Made by a program: the position numbers and the translations under genes. DNA of 10,925 nucleotides from JANMQK01 sp031370485 (GTDB taxonomy: Bacteria > Acidobacteriota > Polarisedimenticolia > Gp22-AA2). The DNA lies in NCBI GenBank assembly GCA_031370485.1, contig JANMQK010000054.1, positions 1 through 10,925 on the forward strand, written 5' to 3'. Below, in pieces: positions 1 to 6,394 of the stretch (positions are counted from its first letter, which is position 1; each line of letters starts with the position of its first letter). Under the pieces are notes generated by a model. That model ran no database searches. It had not been told where the DNA came from and saw nothing but the letters and a program-made list of their open reading frames with translations.

Positions 1-480
1 GACGGCGATCACGGCGGCGACTTCGAGCCCGGCCTCTTCGGCGCGGCGGATGGCGTCGAGGGTCGAGCCGCCGGTCGTGACTACGTCCTCGAAGATGGCG
101 ACGCGGGAGCCCCTGGGGATGTCGTTCTCGATCGTGCGGCCTGTCCCATGGTCCTTGGCCTGCTTGCGGACCAGAAAAGCGCGCACCGGCCGCTGCCCAC
201 CCGCCGCGCGCTGCCAGGAGAGGCCGGCCACGTGGCCGACGACCGGGTCGGCGCCGATGGTGGGGCCGCCGACCGCCTCTATGGGACGACCGTCCTCGCG
301 GCCGAGCCGGTCGAGGGTCTCGAGGACGAGCGTGGCGATGAGGTGGACTCCTTCGGGGTCGAGGGTGGCGCGCTTGCAGTCGAAAAATACCTTCGAGCGC
401 TGACCCGAGGCGAGAACAAAATCCCCCTCAAGGACGCACTTCTCTGCAATAAGGGCTTTCAGCCGTTCCCTTGGATCCAA
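1..480 (-). CDS. pyrE: Orotate phosphoribosyltransferase, N-terminal 160 residues (3' end outside window)
   Basis: PyrE makes orotidine 5'-phosphate from orotate and PRPP in de novo pyrimidine synthesis in the cytoplasm. I translated the minus strand by hand. The reading frame is open from a TTG at 480 to the window edge. Visible family hallmarks are FVLASGQRSKVFFDCKRATL near residues 20-39, the flexible catalytic loop RKQAKDHGT at 105-113 with its lysines, and the PRPP-binding signature EDVVTTGGST at 131-140. The frame is closed upstream by a TAG just before the leader and contains no ATG or GTG at the right place. TTG at 480 gives the usual N-terminus (DPRERLKALIAE) and is preceded by GAGG at 491-488 with 7 nt spacing. 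About 160 of the usual 180-220 residues are visible. The gene is divergent from the GWxTD gene. Function is secure; the start is fairly secure. Confidence 0.95.
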   Translation of the reverse strand, partial: MDPRERLKALIAEKCVLEGDFVLASGQRSKVFFDCKRATLDPEGVHLIATLVLETLDRLGREDGRPIEAVGGPTIGADPVVGHVAGLSWQRAAGGQRPVRAFLVRKQAKDHGTGRTIENDIPRGSRVAIFEDVVTTGGSTLDAIRRAEEAGLEVAAVIAV

Positions 481-486
481 GTCGAT

Positions 487-491
487 ACCTC
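487..491 (-). promoter_or_regulatory. Ribosome binding site deciding the TTG start of pyrE
   Basis: The minus strand reads GAGG (491-488) followed by 7 nt and then TTG (480-478). No other in-frame start codon lies between the upstream stop and the conserved N-terminal residues. This spacing is what supports a TTG start. Confidence 0.6.
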
Positions 492-516
492 GTGCGACCC
501 GTGGCCCGCGCCGACT

Positions 517-540
517 GCGGCCGGGGGCCGCCGGGGGCTG
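517..540. repeat. Tandem 10-bp repeat and overlapping inverted repeat between pyrE and the GWxTD gene
   Basis: Positions 521-530 and 531-540 are near-identical 10-mers (CCGGGGGCCG and CCGGGGGCTG, 9 of 10 bases the same). Positions 517-531 form a perfect inverted repeat: GCGGCC, a 3-nt spacer, then GGCCGC. The block abuts the -10 element, so it occupies roughly -37 to -14 of the plus-strand promoter and the start of the pyrE leader on the minus strand. A 10-bp period matches one helical turn, so a protein-binding site is possible. A GC-rich hairpin in the pyrE leader is an alternative. The repeat itself is certain; a function is not. Confidence 0.5.
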
Positions 541-547
541 CTATAAT
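539..547 (+). promoter_or_regulatory. Extended -10 promoter of the GWxTD gene
   Basis: TGCTATAAT at 539-547 is a perfect extended -10 (TGnTATAAT) standing out in a very GC-rich background. No credible -35 lies 16-18 bp upstream (519-524 is GGCCGG), which extended -10 promoters tolerate. By standard spacing, transcription would begin near G554. That leaves a leader of about 12 nt before ATG 566, with only a weak GGA as a ribosome binding site. A start at 554 also excludes the upstream in-frame GTG at 551 as the initiation codon. Confidence 0.65.
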
Positions 548-548
548 A
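542..548 (-). promoter_or_regulatory. Candidate divergent -10 element for pyrE, overlapping the plus-strand -10
   Basis: TATAATA at 542-548 has the form TAnnnTA. On the minus strand it reads TATTATA, which contains TATTAT, an acceptable -10. Transcription would start around 535-538, giving pyrE a leader of about 55-58 nt. No clear -35 is visible on this strand (TTCCAT at 571-566 is a weak match). Bacterial promoters that fire in both directions from one symmetric -10 are known. Whether this one does is inference. Confidence 0.4.
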
Positions 549-565
549 GTGTGGTTTTGGAACCC

Positions 566-2251
566 ATGGAATCGGAAGATAAACCCTCCACATCAGGCAG
601 GCTCCGGACACCCGGGGTCGCGCGGCTCTTGAGACTGCGGCCGAGGTTCGGGCCGCGCATCACCGGCGGGCAGGTGCCCGACGGGCTGATGATCCCGCGC
701 TGGGCGCTCACCCTGGCGATCCTCCTGACCATGCTCCTCTTCCTGGCGCTTCTCGTCATGTTCTTCCTGCCGGCGGACGCCCGCGCTTCCGAGGCGGACG
801 GGATCAACTTCGACAAGCCGACCAAGGATTGGTACAAGGGGCCGGTGCGCTACGTCATCACCAAGCTCGAGATCAAGGCGTACAAGGGGCTCGAGTCGGA
901 GGCCGAGCGCCAGAATTTCATCGACTGGTTCTGGGAACGCCGCGACATCGTGCAGACGACGCGCGAAAACGAGTGGCGCGACCGTTTCGAGCGGCGGGTG
1001 CTCGAGGCGACCCGAATGTTCAGCCACACGACCAAGCCCGGCTGGAAGACCGACATGGGCAAGATTTACATCCTGGTCGGCCCACCGGACGAGATCAACA
1101 GCGACCTCGTGGCCAAGACCCACCGCGGCATCGTGACCTGGGTGTACCGCCGCCCGCCGTTTCCGGACCTCGCTCCCAACACGGTCATCGCGTTCGCGGG
1201 AGACACGAGCGGCGAGTACGTCCTGAGCAGCAACCCGACACTGGACGCCGATGTCTCCCGCTGGCTCAAGCTTTCCGAAGTCAAGCGGACCGCCGACGAC
1301 GTCATCATGAGGGAGGGGCACGACCCGGTGCTTTTGAACCAGGGGGTGCCCTACAGCCAGACCGACCTTGGGACCCGGATGATCTTCGGCCGCATGCAGC
1401 AACTTCCGCCGCGCGAGGAGGAGCTGTTCAGGTCCTTCGTGGCGACCAAGGAATACTACGGAGGCATTCCCCTCGAGTCGCGCCTCGACTCCTACCAGGC
1501 AACCGACGGCCTGACCTTCATCACGCTGACCGTGGGCGTGAAGAGCAGCTCGGTGCAATACCGCTCGAGGCGCGGCAAGGATCTCCCCGACGTCTCCGTG
1601 TTCGGAAAGCTGATCAGCCGGACCAATCCCGACGAGGTCGTCTCGCTCGCGAGCGACAGCAGTTTCGCCGAGGACCTGGCCAACACGCAGGCAGGTCCCG
1701 ACGATCTCCTGGTGTTCCAGGCCACCGCCGGCCTCAAGCCGGGGCGCTACCAGATCGTGCTGGGGGTCGAGGACAAGGTCAGCAAGAAGGTCGCGGCCTT
1801 TCGCAAGGACGTGGAGGTTCCCGACTTCGCGTCGAAGACCCTGACGCTCTCCTCGATAACGCTCGCCGGCAGGATGACGCCGACCGATTACGCGGCCTCG
1901 GGCGGGAAGCCGTTCTACATGGGGAATTTCCGGGTCGTGCCGCGCCCGGACGCAGCCTTCAGGACCTCAGAGGATCTGAACATCTATTTCCAGATCTACA
2001 ATCCCGTCCGCGACCCCGGGACCGGCGCGCCGAAGCTCGATGTCTCGTACAGCTTCAGGTCAAAGCAGCCCGACGGCACCCTCAAGGATTTCGGGGCCTA
2101 TTCGGTGAAGAACAGCACGGGACAGGTGCAGGGTTACTCGGTGCCGCTGGCCAAGTGGCCGCCGGGGGACTACGAAGTGGCCGTGACGGTCAAGGACGAC
2201 GTCGCGGGGGCATCGCAGAGCGCGACCGCCGGCTTCGTCGTCAAGCAGTAG
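566..2251 (+). CDS. GWxTD domain-containing protein with N-terminal membrane anchor
   Basis: The predicted product has 561 residues. It opens with a basic cytoplasmic-type N-terminus of about 45 residues. A hydrophobic stretch follows at about 46-68 (WALTLAILLTMLLFLALLVM and on), ending in ADARA at 70-74, so it is either an uncleaved anchor or a long signal peptide. The family signature GWKTD is at 159-163, followed by GKIYILVGPPDEI and, further on, TWVYRRPP. The preceding segment is rich in aromatic and acidic residues (FIDWFWERRD). The remainder, about 300-561, looks beta-rich and ends in an Ig-like stretch. GWxTD proteins are common in Acidobacteriota and some neighbouring phyla; their biochemical role is not known to me. 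I chose ATG 566 rather than the in-frame GTG 551, because the likely transcription start (about 554) lies downstream of GTG 551. The gene has its own promoter and a terminator inside the convergent gene. Family is confident; function is unknown. Confidence 0.9.
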   Translation: MESEDKPSTSGRLRTPGVARLLRLRPRFGPRITGGQVPDGLMIPRWALTLAILLTMLLFLALLVMFFLPADARASEADGINFDKPTKDWYKGPVRYVITKLEIKAYKGLESEAERQNFIDWFWERRDIVQTTRENEWRDRFERRVLEATRMFSHTTKPGWKTDMGKIYILVGPPDEINSDLVAKTHRGIVTWVYRRPPFPDLAPNTVIAFAGDTSGEYVLSSNPTLDADVSRWLKLSEVKRTADDVIMREGHDPVLLNQGVPYSQTDLGTRMIFGRMQQLPPREEELFRSFVATKEYYGGIPLESRLDSYQATDGLTFITLTVGVKSSSVQYRSRRGKDLPDVSVFGKLISRTNPDEVVSLASDSSFAEDLANTQAGPDDLLVFQATAGLKPGRYQIVLGVEDKVSKKVAAFRKDVEVPDFASKTLTLSSITLAGRMTPTDYAASGGKPFYMGNFRVVPRPDAAFRTSEDLNIYFQIYNPVRDPGTGAPKLDVSYSFRSKQPDGTLKDFGAYSVKNSTGQVQGYSVPLAKWPPGDYEVAVTVKDDVAGASQSATAGFVVKQ

Positions 2252-2858
2252 CGCGGAACGCCTTCCCTTCCTCGCTCGAAAGAAACGCCGCCAGGGCCCG
2301 GAACGCCGCCCCGCGGTGCGAGACCGCGTCTTTTTTCTCCTGCGTCACCTCGGCGAAGGTGGCGCCGTACGCGGGATAAAAGAACAGCGGGTCGTATCCG
2401 AATCCGCCCTTACCCGAAAGCGCCAGGGCGATGCGGCCGGCGCACTCCCCCCGGAAGGTCTTCGACATCCCGTCCGGACGGGCGATCGCGGCCACAGCTA
2501 TGTAACGGGCCCCGCGGCGCGCCTCTGGCACGCCTTCGAGTTCGCGAAGCATCAGCCGGCACCGGTCAGCGTCGTCGGCGCCGTCCCCGCCGTAGCGCGC
2601 CGACAAAACGCCGGGCCGGTTGCCGAGCGCCTCCACCTCGATCCCGGAGTCGTCCGCGACCGCCACGAGCCCCGCGAGAGCGGCGTAGTGTCTCGCCTTT
2701 CCAATGGCGTTCTCTCCGTAGGTGCCGCCCCGCTCTTCGTACGCCTCGCGGATCCCTGCGTCGCCCAGACCGCGGACATGGAACCCCCGCCCGCCGATGA
2801 GCCGGGCAATCTCGCGGGTCTTCCCGGGGTTGAAGGTGGCGAGGAGGAGCTCGATCAA
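2241..2858 (-). CDS. rdgB: XTP/dITP diphosphatase (RdgB/HAM1 family)
   Basis: This enzyme hydrolyses non-canonical purine triphosphates (XTP, ITP, dITP) to monophosphates plus pyrophosphate, keeping them out of DNA and RNA. The 205-residue product has the full family set: the nucleotide-binding ATFNPGK at 7-13, the catalytic region ADDSGIEVEAL at 68-78, GGFGYDPLF at 151-159 and the base-recognition SHR at 180-182. Length is normal for the family. The start is TTG at 2858, which overlaps the rph stop as TTGA. The only good alternative would be a much longer frame running antisense-like through rph, which I reject. There is no clear Shine-Dalgarno, so translational coupling to rph is likely. 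It is the last gene of the minus-strand run, and its last 11 bp overlap the end of the convergent GWxTD gene. The SHR codons also form a terminator on the other strand. Confidence 0.95.
   Translation of the reverse strand: MIELLLATFNPGKTREIARLIGGRGFHVRGLGDAGIREAYEERGGTYGENAIGKARHYAALAGLVAVADDSGIEVEALGNRPGVLSARYGGDGADDADRCRLMLRELEGVPEARRGARYIAVAAIARPDGMSKTFRGECAGRIALALSGKGGFGYDPLFFYPAYGATFAEVTQEKKDAVSHRGAAFRALAAFLSSEEGKAFRATA
2312..2337 (+). terminator. Intrinsic terminator of the GWxTD gene, inside rdgB
   Basis: On the plus strand, CGCGGT (2312-2317), loop GCGAG (2318-2322) and ACCGCG (2323-2328) make a perfect 6-bp stem with five GC pairs. It is followed by TCTTTTTTCT (2329-2338), which includes six consecutive T. 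It starts 60 nt after the GWxTD stop codon, is correctly oriented for that gene, and is the only hairpin plus T-tract I found in the window. On the other strand the same bases encode KKDAVSHRG of RdgB. Confidence 0.75.
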
Positions 2859-3601
2859 GGGCGGGGCATGAGCGCCGGCAGGACCTCGCACAGCGCCGTT
2901 CTCTGGCGCTCGAACAGCATGTCGGTGCCGTGGGACGCCAGCGCGAGCATCGCATCGAGATCGGCCTGGCCGAACGAGGTCTTCTCTCCCGTCCCCTGGA
3001 CCTCGACGAACCGCCCGAGATCGGTCCGCACGACATTCATGTCCACGTCCGCCTGCGAGTCCTCGGCGTACGAAAGGTCGAGGCAGGGCACTCCGCCCAG
3101 GATGCCGGCGGAGATGCCGGCGACCATGCCGCGAAGCGGCGTCCCCTGCAGGAGGCTCTTCCCCCTCAGCTTGCCGAGCGCCAGCCCCAGGGCCACGAAC
3201 GCCCCGGTGATCGAGGCGGTGCGGGTCCCGCCGTCGGCCTGCAGGACGTCGCAGTCGATCCAGATGGTCCGTGACCCGAGTGCTTTGAGCTCGGTCACCG
3301 CCCGGAGCGAGCGGCCGATGAGCCGCTGGATCTCCTGCGTCCGGCCGGAGGCCTTGCCGCGCGTGGCCTCGCGCTGGGTCCTCTGGTCGGTGGCTCGCGG
3401 CAGCATCCCGTATTCGCTGGTGACCCATCCCTGGTTGGAGTCGCGCAGGAACTGCGGCACCCGATCCTCGACGCTCGCGGTGCAGATGACCTGGGTGTTC
3501 CCCACCTTGATGAGCGCCGACCCTTCCGCATAGATGTTCACGCCGGTCGTGATCTCGACCGGCCGCATGTCGCGCTCTCCCCGTCCGTCCAGCCTCGGCA
3601 T
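2855..3601 (-). CDS. rph: Ribonuclease PH
   Basis: RNase PH is a phosphorolytic 3'-5' exoribonuclease that trims tRNA precursors and other RNA 3' ends, releasing nucleoside diphosphates. The 248-residue product is of family length and closely follows the consensus throughout. DGRGERDMRPVEI is at 5-17, TSEYGMLPRATDQR at 61-74, and the phosphate-binding region SGRTQEIQRLIGRSLRA at 85-101. CDVLQADGGTRTASITGA at 117-134 and EDSQADVDMN at 180-189 follow, with metal-coordinating D181 and D187. The start is ATG 3601, preceded by GGAG (3610-3607) at 5 nt spacing inside the end of murI; the murI stop is 2 nt upstream. The frame is open further upstream, but that part has no family similarity. The rph-rdgB pair is a widely conserved neighbourhood. 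Confidence 0.97.
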   Translation of the reverse strand: MPRLDGRGERDMRPVEITTGVNIYAEGSALIKVGNTQVICTASVEDRVPQFLRDSNQGWVTSEYGMLPRATDQRTQREATRGKASGRTQEIQRLIGRSLRAVTELKALGSRTIWIDCDVLQADGGTRTASITGAFVALGLALGKLRGKSLLQGTPLRGMVAGISAGILGGVPCLDLSYAEDSQADVDMNVVRTDLGRFVEVQGTGEKTSFGQADLDAMLALASHGTDMLFERQRTALCEVLPALMPRP

Positions 3602-3603
3602 CG

Positions 3604-4464
3604 TCACTCCATGAGGTCGACCAGCTCGAGCCTTTCGAGCGGGTGACCCAGAAAACGCGCCCCGACCTCGCGGAACCTCTCCGAGGAATCGGTCACGTAG
3701 AAATGGTCCTGTGCGTCCGGGCGCCGCGACGGACTTCCTCCGCCGGCCAGGAGCCCCTCGTCCTCGAGCCGCTCCCTCACGGCTCCGGCTGTGGCCTCGG
3801 CCGAGTCGACGAGCGTCACCCCGCGTCCGACCGTCTCGGCGATCACCCCCTTCAAGAGCGGGTAGTGCGTGCACCCGAGAACCAGCGTGTCGATGCCGCT
3901 GTTCTCGAGGTCGCCCAGGTAGGCCCTGGCCGTGGCGCGGGACACCTCATTATCCACCCAGCCCTCCTCCGCCAGCGGCACGAACAGCGGGCAGGCGCGG
4001 CTTGTGACCACGGCCTGCGGCAAGAGGGACGCGATGGCGCGGGTGTAGGCGCCGCTCTTGATGGTGGCCGCGGTCCCGATGACGGCAATGGCCCGGTTCT
4101 TCGTCGCCCGGCAGGCCGCGGCGGCACCGGCTGCTATGACGCCGACCACCGGCACGTCGATCGACTTTTCGAGCTCGGGAAGCGCGATGGCCGACATGGT
4201 GTTGCACGCCACGACGAGCGCCTTCATCCCCCGCCGCGCCAGGAAGCGCGCCCCTTCGAGCGCGTAACGGATCACGGTCTCGTCCGACTTGGTGCCGTAA
4301 GGGACGCGGGCCGTGTCGCCGAGATACAGCAGCCTCTCGCCCGGCGGCAGCGCCCGGCGCAGCGCGTCGAAGACCGTCAGGCCGCCGATCCCCGAATCGA
4401 AGACCCCGATGCCGGTCGCGGGGGCCTCGGTCTGCGGGTCGCGGCCGGGGGCCGGCTTGCTCAC
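3604..4464 (-). CDS. murI: Glutamate racemase
   Basis: MurI interconverts L- and D-glutamate and supplies D-Glu for the second residue of the peptidoglycan stem peptide. The 286-residue product carries both catalytic cysteines in their motifs: VVACNTMSA with C87, and VLGCTHYPLL with C198. The N-terminal substrate loop VFDSGIGGLT is at 21-30 (D23), and YLGDTARVPYG follows at 47-57. The start is GTG at 4464, supported by GGGAGG (4476-4471) with 6 nt spacing, and it overlaps the stop of the upstream lipoprotein gene as GTGA. The N-terminal 17 residues before GIGVFDSG are a short low-complexity extension that could be trimmed if another start were used, but none has a better ribosome binding site. 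It sits between wall-lipoprotein and RNase PH genes. Confidence 0.97.
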   Translation of the reverse strand: MSKPAPGRDPQTEAPATGIGVFDSGIGGLTVFDALRRALPPGERLLYLGDTARVPYGTKSDETVIRYALEGARFLARRGMKALVVACNTMSAIALPELEKSIDVPVVGVIAAGAAAACRATKNRAIAVIGTAATIKSGAYTRAIASLLPQAVVTSRACPLFVPLAEEGWVDNEVSRATARAYLGDLENSGIDTLVLGCTHYPLLKGVIAETVGRGVTLVDSAEATAGAVRERLEDEGLLAGGGSPSRRPDAQDHFYVTDSSERFREVGARFLGHPLERLELVDLME

Positions 4465-5132
4465 GACCGGCCTCCCATGTCGGCGACCGAAAGGTCCTGG
4501 GTGTAGTTGCGGCGCAGGTCAACGTGGCTCTTCAGGATGTCACGCTCCTCGCCTCCCACCAGGATGTGCACCTTCTTGATCTCGGAAAGATTGAACGTCA
4601 GCGAGTCGACCACAGAGAAGAGGGTCGCCAGCTCCTCCGCCGACCCGCCGGGGTGGAGATTGACCAGGTCATCGCTGAGATCGACATAGGCCGTGCCGAA
4701 GCGGTCGAGATAGAAACCCAGCACCCGCGTCTGCGGCGGAAGGGTGGGGAGAAGCGTTGAGCCATGCGGACCATTGATCAGCTCGACCAGGATCTGCTTG
4801 GCCTGATCCGCGACCGAGCTGGTCGTGAAGATCTTTCGCCGCTCGGTCCCGAGGAGGTCAGCCTGGGCCTTCTGGAAGAACAGCGACACCTCGCGCCGGT
4901 TCTGCTCCCCGGTGAACGAGGCCGGCCCGCTTGCGGCGCCGCCCGGCACGGCCCCCGGCGCCGCACCTGGCGCCTCCGGCGACGTTCCCTGCGCGGCGCC
5001 GTCCGGCGAGGATGCCTCCGAGGACGCGACTTCCGGTGTCTTTTCCTTCCGGCCGCACGCCATCACGGCGACGGCGAAGACGGCCGGCGCGAGGAGAAGG
5101 ATCGCGGGGCGGAAGCTCGCGGGGCGGAGCAC
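4461..5132 (-). CDS. GerMN domain lipoprotein
   Basis: The 223-residue product starts with a lipoprotein signal peptide: a basic N-terminus, a hydrophobic core at about 9-23, and the lipobox VMAC with the modified cysteine at 26. A linker rich in A, P, G and S follows (about 33-72). A GerMN-type domain spans about 78-200, with features such as KQILVELINGP at 112-122, YVDLSDDLVNLHPGG at 149-163 and SLTFNLSEIKKVHILVGG at 177-194. GerMN is named from the Bacillus spore germination protein GerM. In non-sporulating bacteria its role is unclear, but it is often found beside amidase and murI genes, as here. Start is GTG at 5132, one base after the amidase stop (TGA-A-GTG). No good Shine-Dalgarno is visible, so coupled translation is likely. 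Likely membrane-anchored, facing the periplasm. Confidence 0.88.
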   Translation of the reverse strand: MLRPASFRPAILLLAPAVFAVAVMACGRKEKTPEVASSEASSPDGAAQGTSPEAPGAAPGAVPGGAASGPASFTGEQNRREVSLFFQKAQADLLGTERRKIFTTSSVADQAKQILVELINGPHGSTLLPTLPPQTRVLGFYLDRFGTAYVDLSDDLVNLHPGGSAEELATLFSVVDSLTFNLSEIKKVHILVGGEERDILKSHVDLRRNYTQDLSVADMGGRS

Positions 5133-5133
5133 T

Positions 5134-6363
5134 TCAGCGCGCCTGGGCCCGGGCGTACTTGTCGTGGTAGCGCCGGATGCTGTCGAAGATGGCGCCCACG
5201 AGCCGGTCCTTGAAGGCCGGGTCGCGCAGGCGCCGCTCTTCGTCTGCGTTGCTGATGAAGGCGATCTCGATCAGCACCGCGGGCATGGTCGCGCCCATCA
5301 GGACCCGGAACGGCGCCTGCTTGATGCCGCGGTTCGTCTGCCCCAGAGCGTCGTCGAGGCGCTCCTGAATCGTCTCCGCCAGGGCGCTCGACTCCTTGAG
5401 GAAGGCGGACTGCGCGAGGTCCCACAGGATCATCTCCAGGCTGCTGTTCCCCGTCACGCCCTTCTCGAGACCCAGGGTGTTGTTCTCGATGGCGGCGATG
5501 GCCCGCGACTGGTCGTCGGTCGCCTGGTAGGAGAGGAAATAGGTCTCCGAGCCCGCCGCGCTGCCCCGGCGCGAGGAGTTGGCGTGGATGCTGACGAACA
5601 GGTCCGCGTGCATGTGGTTGGCGATGGCGGTCCGCTCGTCGAGCGGCACGGTCTTGTCGTTCTCCCGGGTCATGATGACCTCCGCTTCCATCCCCCCCTG
5701 GATGCGGCCCTTCAGCCGGCGCGCCACATCTAGCGTGACTTCCTTTTCAAGCAGGCCCGAGGGGCCGCGCGCGCCATCTTCGTCGCCGCCGTGGCCCGGG
5801 TCGATGACCACACGGAACTTCTTCGGGAGGGGAGGGCCTCCACCCGCGGGCTCTCCGGTCAAAGGCTCGGTCCCGGCGGGTGGGATCCCGCCCGGGGGCA
5901 CTCCGGCCGCGGGAGCGCCGGGGGCCGGCGGGACGAACGCGGGAATGGGATGGGCTCCCGGCGGCGGCTGGCGCCGCCTGAAGTCGAACACGATCCGGAA
6001 GGGCTCCCCCATCTCGAAAGACGCGAACGTGCCGAAGTCGTCCCCGGTGTAGAACACGATCTCGCTGCTTCGGAAGCCCTCGATGAACTTGATCCGCTCG
6101 AGGACCTGCCCCTCGTAGGCCTGCTTCTTGAACGGCGGATCGGCCACCTGTTCCTGGAGGGTGAGGAGGATCTTGTGCCCGTCCCGGCGCACCTGGTAGG
6201 CGGGCTTGCGCGAGAACTCGAGGATGACCCGCACCCCGGCGTCGCTGTCGACGGTCTTGAGAGTGTAGTGAAGCGCCGCCGGCTCCTGTGCGAGCGGCAT
6301 GGAGGGAGAGAGGGCGAAGGCCAGCAGGATGGCGGCAGGAAGGGCGGCCCTGTTCACTCGCAA
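5134..6363 (-). CDS. amiC: N-acetylmuramoyl-L-alanine amidase with AMIN domain (AmiC-like)
   Basis: This zinc amidase cleaves the bond between MurNAc and L-Ala in peptidoglycan, as used in daughter-cell separation and wall turnover. Numbered from TTG 6363, the product has 409 residues. A signal peptide (about 1-26, ending MPLAQ) is followed by an AMIN-like beta domain (about 30-130), a P/G/A-rich linker (about 132-180) and an Amidase_3 domain (about 184-405). The zinc and catalytic residues are all present: H191 in VIDPGHGGDEDG, E206 in LLEKEVTLDVA, H260 in VSIHANS and E366 in VLIEIAFISN. I chose TTG 6363 because AGGAG (6376-6372) sits 8 nt upstream and the signal peptide then starts compactly as MRVNRAALPAAILL. 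GTG 6357 and TTG 6405 remain possible. The symbol reflects the AMIN/Amidase_3 architecture, not proven orthology to E. coli AmiC. Confidence 0.93.
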   Translation of the reverse strand: MRVNRAALPAAILLAFALSPSMPLAQEPAALHYTLKTVDSDAGVRVILEFSRKPAYQVRRDGHKILLTLQEQVADPPFKKQAYEGQVLERIKFIEGFRSSEIVFYTGDDFGTFASFEMGEPFRIVFDFRRRQPPPGAHPIPAFVPPAPGAPAAGVPPGGIPPAGTEPLTGEPAGGGPPLPKKFRVVIDPGHGGDEDGARGPSGLLEKEVTLDVARRLKGRIQGGMEAEVIMTRENDKTVPLDERTAIANHMHADLFVSIHANSSRRGSAAGSETYFLSYQATDDQSRAIAAIENNTLGLEKGVTGNSSLEMILWDLAQSAFLKESSALAETIQERLDDALGQTNRGIKQAPFRVLMGATMPAVLIEIAFISNADEERRLRDPAFKDRLVGAIFDSIRRYHDKYARAQAR

Positions 6364-6371
6364 TAGGCTCT

Positions 6372-6376
6372 CTCCT
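6372..6376 (-). promoter_or_regulatory. Shine-Dalgarno supporting the TTG start of the amidase
   Basis: The minus strand reads AGGAG at 6376-6372, then 8 nt, then TTG (6363-6361). The GTG two codons later is 14 nt away, and the upstream TTG at 6405 has only a distant GGAG. This favours 6363. Confidence 0.55.
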
Positions 6377-6379
6377 GGC

Positions 6380-6394
6380 CCGCGCGCCGCGCGG
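6380..6394 (-). other. GC-only hairpin just upstream of the amidase ribosome binding site
   Basis: In the 60-nt gap between asnB and the amidase gene the minus strand reads CCGCGC, loop GGC, GCGCGG: a perfect 6-bp stem of GC pairs. It ends 3 nt before AGGAG. There is no T-tract, so it is not an intrinsic terminator. It could stabilise an mRNA end or affect ribosome access. It could also arise by chance in DNA this GC-rich. Confidence 0.35.

Noticed and set aside
519..524. A -35 box for the GWxTD promoter
   Set aside because: The hexamer at the right spacing is GGCCGG, with no resemblance to TTGACA. The extended -10 is the better explanation.
551..565. GTG 551 as the start of the GWxTD gene
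   Set aside because: The predicted transcription start (about 554) lies downstream of it, so it would not be in the mRNA. The five added residues carry no signal.
829..2379. A 516-codon plus-strand frame overlapping the GWxTD gene
   Set aside because: It is a frame-shifted shadow dominated by R, G, A, P and Q, with no recognisable motif. The GWxTD frame carries the family signature.
2241..3428. Apparent rph-rdgB fusion in the rdgB frame starting at 3428
   Set aside because: The part upstream of 2858 is the wrong frame of rph and has no protein similarity. RdgB begins normally at TTG 2858.
2316..3533. A 405-codon plus-strand frame opposite rdgB and rph
   Set aside because: It is antisense to two highly conserved enzymes and shows no motif, signal or ribosome binding site of its own.
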